DNA of 64,000 nt, taken from NCBI RefSeq assembly GCF_028554725.1, contig NC_071667.1:9159501-9223500 (forward strand), written 5' to 3'. Shown here in pieces: positions 26,296 through 37,630 of the stretch; position 1 is the first letter of the stretch; each line of letters starts with the position of its first letter. The notes beneath the pieces are model-generated. The model had not been told where the DNA came from, searched no databases, and saw only the letters and a program-made list of their open reading frames with translations. The DNA is from Zeugodacus cucurbitae. Lineage: Eukaryota > Arthropoda > Insecta > Diptera > Tephritidae. A program made the translations under genes and the position numbers.

Positions 26296-29200
26296 AGAAA
26301 GCGCTGGCCAGCAAAACATGTCATTACCGTTAATAGTAGAGGCTTTTAATTTCCACATTTTCGCTGCAGTAATTGTGTTCCCACTGAAATGACAGTTTTT
26401 ATGTAAATCTTTTTTAACTTGTCACACACACTCGAACACACGCACACACACACAATTCTTCTGTGTGCACGTACATTTTAGCAATGATTTTCCGCAGCCA
26501 TTTTTCTCTCGCTATTGCCACTGTAATTATTGGACTGCTGTTTTTTTATTGTTGTTGTTTTTTCGTTTTATGTAGCTTCATTATCGCTATCGCTGCTATT
26601 GTCAACAACGATTGCCTGCACTGGTGTGAGTAATGTCTGTCACAAGCATTCAACACTGCAATGCACTGAGTACACCAACCTACCTCCTTCCCTGCCATCC
26701 ATGCACGCTCCGCTCACGCGCATACTCGTTTCAATTGTTCTTGCCGCCATTCAAACAGCCATTTTGATGACACTTTGGCAAACATGATTTTACTTTTAAA
26801 TATCACCCACCGTCCGTACGGCTGTGATATCGTCGCATTGACGCGCACAAGTGACTCACAACGCGACGCCCAATGTGCTATATTCACATGTACGTGAGTG
26901 CCCCAGCCAGTGGGTCTGCGCAATCGCTGACTACCATCTTGCATTTAATGCGCAAAATTAACAATAGCAACAACAATGGGTAAATATTTATCATTTGAAT
27001 ACAGGAAATTACCATTTCCACCCTGTTGGAGAGTGAAAAGAAAAACGCTCTAACTGCTTTTTGTCATGAAACCTTTTTAAACGGATTTTTTTCACAGTGT
27101 ATGAAGTGATAGAAAATCATTTATGCAATTGTTTCGTAATAGAACTTTATGGCGTCTTTTAAAAAGCTTTTGATGCAATACTAAATCACATAAAATGGTT
27201 CGTATTCGATCTTATTCGTGGTAATATGCGAAAAGGTGCAGTCTGCGGTGTTTCGAAATAAAATATATTTAGGTAGCTGTCGCTGAAAATAAAAAAATCT
27301 AAAACTCCAAACGAGCAAACCGAATGATTTTACATCACTGTAATATATGCCATAAATCTTTAATGGTTAAAACATTACTAAAACAATTTTTAAAACCACG
27401 ATAGTAGCTTTTAAATCTCTGATAGTAGCATTGAGAAATTACCCACATATTATTTACAAGAAATACTGTATTCAAGAACACCATTTACAAACTTGCTTGA
27501 CAACACAGAATTAATTGCTATAATTATTGTCGTAGGCGAAAAAGTAGTAAAGATATCTACATGTTCCACCATTTTAGAATTGTATTTACATATGTATTTG
27601 TGGGTCTTATTACAACAATCTTATAAACGAAAATTAAGGTATGCCTTTAAGATTTGTAAGGTCTTTCAAATGTTCAAATGGATAAAGTTAATACCATAAG
27701 ACTACATATAATTTTAGAAAACAAGTAGAATTTAAAAAAAGACGGAATTGGTCAAGAATCGTATTTGTCATGGAACTTCTTCTTTAGATTCGTTATTGCA
27801 ATGGAGATAATAGATACTTATATAATAATTTATCTTTGATCAGAAAATCTATAAATTTGTTGCTAATAAGAAGAATTTAATTTTACGGAAAATATTACCC
27901 ACTATATAGTACTGGAGTCAATTTATTAAAGAGTTAAGGATAGTCAGGATTTTCAAACAATCAATTTTTTTGCATTTTTGTTAAGTGTATATTCTCTGAA
28001 ATTTTTAAATTGATCTAATAATTACTTATTTTCAAAATTTTCGAAATTTTTTTAGGCTCCCATTTTGTTAATTTTTGAAAAAAAAAATTTAAAATTAAAA
28101 AGGATTATCTTTTTATAAAAATAACTTTTCTTAACCGATTGATTTTAGATGAATCTCCAAGGATTTTTAACTATCTAGGACCTTTTTTGGAACTGGGTCA
28201 ACACAAACAGCTATAACTTTGGAAATTAAATTTTTTTTCATTTTTTCGTGAGTTCAAATCAAAACATTGTTTAATAATGCCATATTGTTACTTGCTTATT
28301 TTTTTCGTGTTTTAAAGTTCAATTTAAATCCCATTTAGAATAACTATTATTCGTCAAAAAAAAAATTATCCTGCACTGTTATAAATAATTTTATTACATA
28401 TATATTTAATTCGAGACCACCTGAATTGAGAGAAAAAGTCGAAATCACACACACCATTTTCAATTTCCATTTCATTTATATTTCCATTTTAATAATAATT
28501 TCAAGTTAAATAATGATGCTTGGCGCCACTATGGTCGCCCAATCAGGAGCGCTTCTTCCAATTCAATAGTTTTCCACTCACCGCTAAGTGTCCACCTCTT
28601 TCAATTTAAATGCATTTGGAAGATCAAAAACGGTAACCGCCTAACGCAACAAATTAAACCAACAACCACAGAGTAGCTGCAAAATTAGCTACCCAAACAT
28701 AAATTTCTAAGAAATTATTTTGTAAATAGTTATTTTTGTTGTTCTAGTAGCATAGGCATATACTTAAATACATGTTTTTATTTTATTTTTTAATATTAAC
28801 AGTTGTTGTTGCCGTTGTTCATGTGACGCACACAAGCGCAATTGTATGTGCTTTTGTTGTTGTTGCTGTTGTTCCAGCTGATTGCTTTGAACTTGTCATA
28901 ATTTTCGTATGTATTTAATTTGTCTGTTGTGTTTTTTTCTCTCATTTTCATTTTCTCAATATGACGAAGATTGACACTTCGGCTAGAAGACAATGAGCCG
29001 GTCTTTCTTTGTCAATGAAGCGGCACGATAGATAAGCGCACACTTACACACACACAAAAGCAAGTGCATATGTACATACACAACTACAATTGCAAGTCTG
29101 TTATGTGCGTTGTAGTAGAAAGATGTATGTATGATTGTTTGTAAGTAAAGATGGTACAAGGAGAACCTGAGCAATTAAATATAAAAAATTATGGCTTAAA

Positions 29201-29843
29201 TCTTACCGAAGAAAAAATATAATTAGTTAAAGAAAGAAAATACCAAATAGTTAATAGGTTTTGGATCTAAAAGTTTGACGTGTAGACATCTTGCACTGTC
29301 GGTTCATTCTTGTTAATCCAATAATTAGTAGGTGTCACATGCAACTCTGAAAGGTATGAGTGCGTGTCTATGGAAGCGTTGGCTTAGTACTAAGCGCCGG
29401 AAATCGATAATAATCAATCATCATAGTCCAATATGATTGACTTTTATTTTATTTCATATATATAATTAGGTCAAATCGTATGGCAATTATGGTAATTTAT
29501 TTAAAAATTTTTCTAAAATTAGATTTGATTGAACGTAAGTTGTTTCATGTAGAAAATAATTTTTATTTCTTTTTTAAATGTAGTCAAAAATATGATAAAG
29601 ATATTAAATCGCTTTTGCAAAAAAATTGCTTTAGTAAAAATTTAAATTATTATATTTAAAAAAATTCAATTGCTTCCATTTTAGCCTCTTTCAAAACACT
29701 GCGCAATTTCAGCACCTAAACTGAATTCAAAATCAAAAAAAAATTTATAAATTTTCTATTCGAAAATATGTCTAATATAAAGGCTATGTTTTAATTTTCT
29801 CAATAGGTGGCAACCCTCGCGTTATGTAAATAGTTCTCATATA

Positions 29844-30328
29844 CAGTGGAACTTCTCTAACTAGAATCACCATAATCCTCAAAAAAACTTCGAGTTAGAG
29901 GGACTTCGAGTTATAGAATTTTCATTAAAAAATTAAATTTTTGAAAATGCTGTAAAATATAGATTTATACACAGTTTTATTTATTTATTTCGCATAACGT
30001 TTTATTTAAATACGCATTATTTTAAAGCGTGTATTCTTTAATTTTGTTTGTTGGATTTTGCTATTGCCCATGCCTTTCTTATATGATTTATGCAATCCAT
30101 AAGAGTAATATCATATTTTTTGTTCGCACACATACGATATGGAGGGGCTCCTAAAATTCTGCTTCGATAGTAAAATTTTAATTTTTGAATTATGCCCTGC
30201 TCGAAAAGTTGGATTTATGGAAGGAAATTTGTATGAAATTTGAAATTTTTAAACGCTATTGCCAATTCAAAAGTTCGAGTTATGGCGATCTTCGACTTAT
30301 AGAAGTTCGAGTTATGGAAGTTCCACCG
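29844..30328 (+). mobile_element. pogo-like MITE, complete copy (485 bp)
   Basis: The element is bounded by TA dinucleotides at 29842-29843 and 30329-30330. The left end is CAGTGGAACTTCTCTAACT. The right end, reverse-complemented, is CGGTGGAACTTCCATAACT, so the terminal inverted repeats match over about 19 bp with few differences. Subterminal motifs of the type taactcgaag recur on both sides. There is no open frame. The TA duplication with a CAG(T/G) terminus suggests a non-autonomous pogo/Tigger derivative. A second, damaged and inverted copy is at 6381-6881. Confidence 0.75.
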
Positions 30329-33300
30329 TAATTACCTGATAACTTAAAAATATAAATTTATTTTATAAACTTTTATCTTTCGTAATTATTTCTTCATTTT
30401 GATTATAATCTTGGCTCACATTTTATTATTTTTAGGCTATGTTTATTTTTTTATTATAAATACTGTATTTTTCATTGTAATTTCTCTTTTTGTGTTCTTA
30501 TATTATGGTATTTTATTTATTTAATACTTAATTATTTTTTTATTAATTATTTTTATAATTATGCACATACAAATATTGTATTATTTATCAAATCAATAAG
30601 AAATACCATAAACTATAAACTAACCCTAACTCTCTCTATTTAACTCATTTTCCACTCAAATTGTGCTAACGCTAACAAATATTGTCCATTGCAGATCCTT
30701 TCGTAATAGAGTGCATTACACATTCATAAGATCCACTCAGGAACATTTCGTATAAGCAATATTGGAAATGCAGTCCACTCTTTCACAAAGCTACTCCTTC
30801 TTAAGAGTGAAAATCGAACTGGAAAATACTCACTTCCATTACTTTTCCATGCACTCAAAACAACATCTTATTGGAATTGTGATACTATGTTCCACATTCC
30901 ACTACCATTGAGAAATATTTTGGGAAATGCGGAACAGCGCCATATTGGATGCGCTGTGCGAGTGAATGCAAGAGAGATTTCGTTGGTGAAAATGGTTGTT
31001 ATATATATTTAGTAGCATAGTAGGGTTACATATGAGTAGTGGGGCGGAGTCTTTCTTAGAATGAAAATGTTTACATACAAACTAAGCAAGTGCAAGAATT
31101 GTCAAAAGTTTTCTGCCAGAATATTCTCCGGCAATCAGTAGATTGTAAAGACATGTGTGGTGAAAAGTAAAGAAAATAACAATGGTTTCGAAGTGAGAAA
31201 GTTATGATACTTAGACTTTGGCAATAAGAAATTAACTATTGAAATAATCTATGAAAACATGATGTTTTGCTAATAAAATATATTAAATTTATTTTTATTA
31301 TAATTACTGGCATTGCACATACATATGCTTGTTCAAATTTACACATACAATCAATCTCTTATTATTTCGAACTAATCTACAAACAACAACAATAATGAGC
31401 TCATAAAATTAACGAATATAATTTTATTTTAATTTGTAAAGTTACTAAACATTTATTTATTTAATTATTTTGAAGGTTTCATCACTTTTTTATTACTTTC
31501 TATAGTAAATATGTTCTCATGCTATCACGCTTAGCTAAAGCGAAACAAACAGAGCGCGAAATAATAATTAAAGTCATGGGAATTTGTTGACAAAAATGAA
31601 AAACAATATTGTGGGAAGCAAATTTAATTATGGCAACCTTTAAATTGTACTATTTTTTTTTTTTGAACATTTAAATTATATATTTTTGTTTTTGTTTTTT
31701 TTTGCTTACATCGGATTGCAGCTGTTTGAGAAGCCTATATAAGTTATACAACTTAGCTTAATCATATTAAGGTTAATTAGCTTAATAATATTAAACAATC
31801 AATTTAAAGCTTAGGAAAAGTAGCTGACAGTGAAATAACAATGAAGAACTACAAATAGCAAAGCTTAAAAACTGAAAATAAGGATTTTATATTGAGCTAT
31901 GCCCAAATTACTAGGCTATACAATTTATGTCAATATTCGGCAATTTAATTGCTGAATTTTATAATTCAGAAGTTGATTTGTTCATCTCTTAATTTATTTT
32001 TTCAATAATTACTAGATCATTTTCAACAGTTTTCATATAAAATTGCAATATATTTTGTTATGAAACTATACTGAGTCAGAGCGATATTGCTGTGAAACAG
32101 ATTAAGACAATTGAATTACTGGTAAACATGCCTACATAAAATGATAAAAGTCATCTGCAACACCATATTTCTAAATCTCAGTATTTTCTAAATCTCAGTA
32201 TAAGAACCCATATCTTTGGTGGCAATTAAATGAATGTGAAAAGTTTACTCCAAGTTGTTAAATTCTTTATAATTTTTAATATCATTACTTCCAACTCATA
32301 AAAGCAGCATTCAATAACCAGTGATGTCCCACCTCTGTCAAGTGAAGACTAAAATACATACACATACGTGTATATTTCGTAAAGTTCGACTTATTAGTGT
32401 ATTTCTTTATAAATTCACAGGCATATAAATATAATTTTTGACGGTCACATCAACAACATACCGCACTTTCCATTGTCAGCAATGCTTCAACGCCTCAATA
32501 AAGCAACAACTTTCAATGTCAAAATCAAAGAATCGAAAAATTATATATAAAAAACGTATAGCTTGCATAGACCCACAGAAAAAAGTTAAAGAGTTAGCGA
32601 CTCACAGCCATAAAGTTGAATAAGTGGAAAATGACGGAAATTATGTGTAGGACAAGCAAATGACAATTTACGCTAACTAACAATATTGCCGGAGAATGCA
32701 ATCGCTGTTTTTTGCTATTGTTGTATTTTTTTATTATTGTATGTATTTTCAGAAATTGTTAAGTTGTTGTGCTTGTTTGACAACAACATCATTATTAAAC
32801 ACATATTACTATAATATGCCATTGTAACAATTGCAGTTTATAGCGTTAACCTTCACATAGAAAATCTCTCATCGGGAAAATTACAAGTTTTGTTGTAACA
32901 GTTGAGGCCTTAACAACGAAAAAATTACATGCATAGCTACTTGTTACGAGTATAGCGGCAGTTACATATGCTCATATGTTCATATGTACATATGTTAGTA
33001 CTCATTTAGGCATATAAGGTTATTGATGTACAGCTAAAGCAACATATACGCATATGCTGGTAATTCAATACATTCGTAGATACAGTTAGCGTATAAATTG
33101 GTAAGTCATATTGGTAAAAAAATTAATGAACAAAATAAATAAAATAATTTTTTTTCACATTTCTAATACCTCTTGACAAGTTAACTCCATTACTTTTTAA
33201 CCTCAAATATAAGGACACATTTAATTTTGGCGGTAAAATTCAAAAGCTCAACACTACTAATAAAACTAAAAATCAATTAATTTGTTAAATATTAAAACCT

Positions 33301-33832
33301 GACGCAAATTATCGCTTTCCGTTAATCAACGAAAGGCTCAAACACATCCGGCCAGCGGCCAGAGTATTCACTAAGATGACAAGCAAAGCAGAGAACAATA
33401 ATGCGAAACACAATAATTATACACAGAAATCAAATCAAAGTGTCAATCAAAATAGTAAATAACACTAAACGAGAATTTCATAATTAATAATAATAATATA
33501 ACCTCTTCGCATTGATAAGTTGTAAGAGTTATACATTGTTTATAAGTCAATGATACTTCTGTTTGACTTCTATCATTTATACCGACTGAGCTTATTTCAA
33601 TCGGATAATTTTATTTTTTTAACAGATAAAAACTGCTCGAACTGAAGCCATGGTAGGAGGTAGGTAAAAATTCAACACGTTTTGCAGAAATTTACCCATT
33701 TTAACCAAGTTTTGTTCATAAAACTCTCATTACATCCCATTAGAAGGTTTGAAACCGAACAATAATGTCCACTTCCAAGGAAATAAGAAGGAAGGGAAAA
33801 ATTTAAGGGAACTTCTGCATGACTTCTTTGTG
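30329..33832. other. Non-coding flank
   Basis: No gene recognised. Around 30690-30960 several TTCCA/TGGAA words cluster (for example catTTCCACt and ggAAATGcgg), which could be TEAD/Scalloped-type sites; this is weak. The remainder is AT-rich with homopolymer runs. Confidence 0.4.
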
Positions 33833-34226
33833 AAACAAGTAAGGAAGGGCTAAGTTCGGGTGTAACCGAACATTTTATACTCTCGCAATTTATTAATTAT
33901 TTAACTTTATTTATATTATATAATACACAATTTGACCCACATATTCCTCTTATATATTGTATAAAGTCCTTTGAAAGTTGGAAACCATAATATTAGGTTA
34001 GAAGCACCGAGGTCCTCATGTTCGATATATGGGGCCTTGAAAACCTATGGTCCGATTTCGGCGATTTTTAGAATGAGGTTGCCACACTATTAACCGATAT
34101 CTTCACTAGTGCTTACTTTATATATTGTAAAGTAAACGATTCAGATCGTCTTCAAAGTTCTGGTATATTGGAAGTAGGCGTGGTCGTGAAGCGATTTGGC
34201 CTATTTTCACAAGATATTATTGGGAT
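33833..34226 (+). mobile_element. Helentron/DINE-like repeat, copy A (5' part)
   Basis: This copy begins with the family end aaacaagtaaggaagggcta, followed by the small palindrome gttcgg-gtgtaa-ccgaac and the subterminal motif tatactctcg. It then runs through family blocks such as 'tatggggccttgaaaa' and 'tcttcactagtgcttac' until the hAT remnant starts near 34227. It is truncated at its 3' side. Confidence 0.7.
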
Positions 34227-35352
34227 GTGTGTGTGTGTGTTAAACCACCCCCCAAAGTAATTGAATTTTTAAATAATAGAATTTAATTCTACATAGTCAT
34301 TTGAAAAATTGTAATTTGTTGTTTTCAAAGCAATCTTTCTGCCGACGATGTAAGAATATGTAAAATAAATGAATACATTAGTCACTAACAGCGTTGCCGT
34401 TTTGATACATTTGTATCTTTTTGATACTTTTTTTTCTAATTTTTGTGATTTGATAATTTTTTTGTTCACAAACGGCCTATTTTGATACTTTTCTGCTGAT
34501 CGAAACTATAAAAATGTTAAACTAAAAACAAACCTATTGTATCTGGATAGTATTAAAAAGTTGTGGGAATGTAGGCCAATTAAAAAACCCAGAAAAATAT
34601 AAACTGGACTTTGCCTTATCACTCTGTGGCTGCTGAACTGGATTTTTTTAGATTTAAGGGGAATTGTGAGCCCAAAATGGACTTCTTTTGAAAATTAGTT
34701 CTGAACTGAAAAGTCACCAATAAGGTTTCTATTATTTTTTTTAGAGTTTATTGTTAATCATAATACAGGAAAAATTTGAAAAATTTTTATTATGACTTTC
34801 AGTTTTCGTTCCATGAGAAAACTTTTGTGAAATAAATTTAAATTAAAAAAAATTATGCTATTTGCAAAAAAATACTTGAGTGTCTTAACTTAACCGCTGA
34901 TGTAGAAGATCCCGATGATTTCGTTGCTGAATTTAGAATGTGGAAAAGGTTAAAAATCTTTTCTTCAGATTATATTTTCTAACTAAAATTTTGAATTTAT
35001 TTTCAGGAACTGGTTAAATCAAACAAATAGATCCAAAACTTTTTTAGACGCGTTGAATTGTTGCGATGCAAAAATGTTCAAAACAGTGCATCGTTTTTTA
35101 AAGATTGGAGCAATAATCCCTATATCTGTCGCTTCAAGTGAACGCTCGTTTTCCTCACTTCGCAGGCTTAAAACATATTTAAGAAATAAAACTGGAGAAG
35201 CGCGCCTGAACGGAGGACGTGACGAAGGAAGAGATTTTAAATGTTATGGCCCAAATTAAAAGAAGATTAGACTTCAATTTCTGAATAAAATAATGAAACA
35301 TTGTCTTTTTACCTAAAACCTCCCCCAAATTTTTTTCCTGCGTGCGCCACTG
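34227..35352 (+). pseudogene. hAT transposon remnant with dimerisation-domain coding exons
   Basis: The C-terminal part of a hAT transposase is visible. One exon ends FVAEFRMWKR at 34948. A short intron follows (34949-35006, GT...CAG). The next exon carries FLDALNCCDAKMFKTVHRFL and the conserved hATC block ISVASSERSFSSLRRLKTYL. A small frameshift near 35215 is followed in the other frame by EEILNVMAQIKRRLDF and a stop at 35282-35284, as at the end of such proteins. The 3' terminus, reverse-complemented, reads CAGTGGCGCACGCAGGAAAA and ends at 35352, a typical hAT inverted repeat. The 5' inverted repeat and the BED/catalytic portion are missing or unrecognisable; the left side begins in a GT tract. 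Confidence 0.85.
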
Positions 35353-35849
35353 AGTCATTGGAAGTTGGAAACCCTAATATTAGATATATGTGAGTTAGGT
35401 GAAGTTATGACCCGATTTCACGTATTTTAGGACCGGAGACATATTATTAAAAGAAATATATTCCTTCCGAATTTCTTCAAAAGATCTAAGAGACTTACCT
35501 ATATTTTCAGTAAAAAAAATTTAGAAGAACTGAGGTACTCATGTTCAATATATGGGGCCTTGAAAATGTATGGACCGATTTCGACAATTTTTAGAAGTGT
35601 GATGCCATCTTATAAATGTAGTATTTGTGCAAAGTTCTGCTCCGATATCTTCACTAGTGCTTACTTTATATATCGTAAAGTAAACGATTGAGATCGTCTA
35701 TAAAGTTCTGGTATATAGGAAGTAGGTGTGGTTGTGAACCGATTTTCACAACATGCCATTGCAAGGAAAATAATACAAACCGAATTTCATTGAAATTGGT
35801 CGAGTAGTTTCGGAGATATGGTTTTTGACCATAAATGGGCGGAGTCATA

Positions 35850-37156
35850 AAGGGTGATTTTTTAAGAGCTTGATAACTTTTTTTAAAAAAAAAAACGCAT
35901 AAAATTTGCAAAATCTCATCGGTTCTTTATTTGAAACGTTAGATTGGTTCATGACATTTACTTTTTGAAGATAATTTCATTTAAATGTTGACCGCGGCTG
36001 CGTCTTAGGTGGTCCATTCGGAAAGTCCAATTTTGGGCAACTTTTTCGAGCATTTCGGCCGGAATAGCCCGAATTTCTTCGGAAATGTTGTCTTCCAAAG
36101 CTGGAATAGTTGCTGGCTTATTTCTGTAGACTTTAGACTTGACGTAGCCCCACAAAAAATAGTCTAAAGGCGTTAAATCGCATGATCTTGGTGGCCAACT
36201 TACGGGTCCATTTCTTGAGATGAATTGTTCTCCGAAGTTTTCCCTCAAAATGGCCATAGAATCGCGAGCTGTGTGGCATGTAGCGCCATCTTGTTGAAAC
36301 CACATGTCAACCAAGTTCAGTTCTTCCATTTTTGGCAACAAAAAGTTTGTTAGCATCGAACGATAGCGATCGCCATTCACCGTAACGTTGCGTCCAACAG
36401 CATCTTTGAAAAAATACGGTCCAATGATTCCACCAGCGTACAAACCACACCAAACAGTGCATTTTTCGGGATGCATGGGCAGTTCTTGAACGGCTTCTGG
36501 TTGCTCTTCACCCCAAATGCGGCAATTTTGCTTATTTACGTAGCCATTCAACCAGAAATGAGCCTCATCGCTGAACAAAATTTGTCGATAAAAAAGCGGA
36601 TTTTCTGCCAACTTTTCTAAGGCCCATTCACTGAAAATTCGACGTTGTGGCAGATCGTTCGGCTTCAGTTCTTGCACGAGCTGTATTTTATACGGTTTTA
36701 CACCAAGATCTTTGCGTAAAATCTTCCATGTGGTCGAATAACACAAACCCAATTGCTGCGAACGGCGACGAATCGACATTTCACGGTCTTCAGCCACACT
36801 CTCAGAAACAGACGCAATATTCTCTTCTGTACGCACTGTACGCATTCGTGTGGTTGGTTTAATGTCCAATAAAGTAAACTGAGTGCGAAACTTGGTCACA
36901 ATCGCATTAATTGTTTGCTCACTTGGTCGATTATGTAGACCATAAATCGGACGTAAAGCGCGAAACACATTTCGAACCGAACACTGATTTTGGTAATAAA
37001 ATTCAATGATTTGCAAGCGTTGCTCGTTAGTAAGTCTATTCATGATGAAATGTCAAAGCATACTGAGCATCTTTCTCTTTGACACCATGTCTGAAATCCC
37101 ACGTGATCTGTCAAATACTAATGCATGAAAATCCTAACCTCAAAAAAATCACCCGT
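35850..37156 (-). mobile_element. Complete DD41D mariner element (rosa/Visitor-type), 1.3 kb
   Basis: The element is flanked by TA at 35848-35849 and 37157-37158. Left terminus: AAGGGTGATTTTTTAAGAGC. Right terminus, reverse-complemented: ACGGGTGATTTTTTTGAGGT. These are imperfect inverted repeats of about 20 bp. It contains one uninterrupted transposase gene on the minus strand and short UTRs. It lies inside Helentron-like copy B, so it is younger than that repeat. Confidence 0.88.
35958..37043 (-). CDS. Mariner-family DD41D transposase, intact ORF (361 aa)
   Basis: This is a cut-and-paste transposase that would bind the element's inverted repeats and integrate at TA. Residues 1-110 form the paired helix-turn-helix region (TNEQRLQIIEFYYQNQCSVR..., then MSIRRRSQQLGLCYSTTWKIL). 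The catalytic core has aspartates at D159 (ILFSDEAHFWLNG), D252 (FQQDGATCHTA) and D294 (LTPLDYFLWGYVKSKVY). There are 41 residues between the last two, the DD41D arrangement described for rosa-type mariners, first reported from tephritids. The length, about 360 residues, is normal. The start is the first ATG, about 113 bp inside the right end. There are no stops or frameshifts and the catalytic triad is complete, so the protein could be functional. Whether it is expressed cannot be seen from sequence. Confidence 0.9.
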   Translation of the reverse strand: MNRLTNEQRLQIIEFYYQNQCSVRNVFRALRPIYGLHNRPSEQTINAIVTKFRTQFTLLDIKPTTRMRTVRTEENIASVSESVAEDREMSIRRRSQQLGLCYSTTWKILRKDLGVKPYKIQLVQELKPNDLPQRRIFSEWALEKLAENPLFYRQILFSDEAHFWLNGYVNKQNCRIWGEEQPEAVQELPMHPEKCTVWCGLYAGGIIGPYFFKDAVGRNVTVNGDRYRSMLTNFLLPKMEELNLVDMWFQQDGATCHTARDSMAILRENFGEQFISRNGPVSWPPRSCDLTPLDYFLWGYVKSKVYRNKPATIPALEDNISEEIRAIPAEMLEKVAQNWTFRMDHLRRSRGQHLNEIIFKK

Positions 37157-37630
37157 TACAATGGGCGACTCCTGAAAGTTTCGTTGATATAGCTTTTGCA
37201 GTTTACGAAATATATACCAAAAACATAGTAGGGTGCCCACTTTCCCAAAAAAATTACATCCAAATATGCCCCTTCCTAGAAAAATTGCTTAATTTATGGC
37301 TTAGTTATAGCTCTTTATGTGTTTTCGGTTATCGCCATTTTGTGTGCGTGGCAGTGGTCCGATTCCGCCCATCTTCGAACTTAACCTTCTTATAGTGCCA
37401 AGGAATACGTGTTCCAAGTTTCATTAAGGTATCTCAATTTTTACTCAAGTTACAGCTTGCACGGACGGATAGACGGACAGACAGACATCCGGATTTGAAT
37501 TTTACTCGTCACCCTTATCACTTTGGTATATATAACCTTATATCTAACTCGTTTAGTTTTGAGACTTATAAACAACCGTTATCTGGACAGAACTATTATA
37601 CTTTAACAACTTTGTTTTGACAGTATAAAA

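Larger units (their letters stand above)
24201..29843. other. Non-coding flank
   Basis: No gene recognised. Two overlapping open frames at about 24373-24685 on opposite strands have no domains. The region is mostly AT-rich and holds the simple repeats listed separately. About 27300-28500 is extremely AT-rich, with many poly-A and poly-T runs. Confidence 0.45.
35353..37630 (+). mobile_element. Helentron/DINE-like repeat, copy B, interrupted by a mariner
   Basis: Family sequence occupies 35353-35849 and continues at 37157-37630, split by the DD41D mariner. The right part carries the diagnostic (GTCY)n-type block in inverse orientation (ggacggatagacggacagac, about 37470-37490), then 'aactcgtttagttttgag', and ends in a decayed stem-loop at about 37597-37629. 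Copy B lacks the first ~130 bp of the family and directly abuts the hAT terminus, so it may be a copy separate from A rather than its continuation. Confidence 0.7.

Noticed and set aside
26108..26314. ORF with a run of nine valines
   Set aside because: Direct product of the (CAA)10 microsatellite read on the other strand.
30690..30960. Possible cluster of TEAD/Scalloped sites
   Set aside because: The words are short and AT-rich, and no enrichment could be tested; kept only as a note in the region entry.
36647..36862. Plus-strand ORF inside the mariner
   Set aside because: Antisense shadow of the transposase gene.
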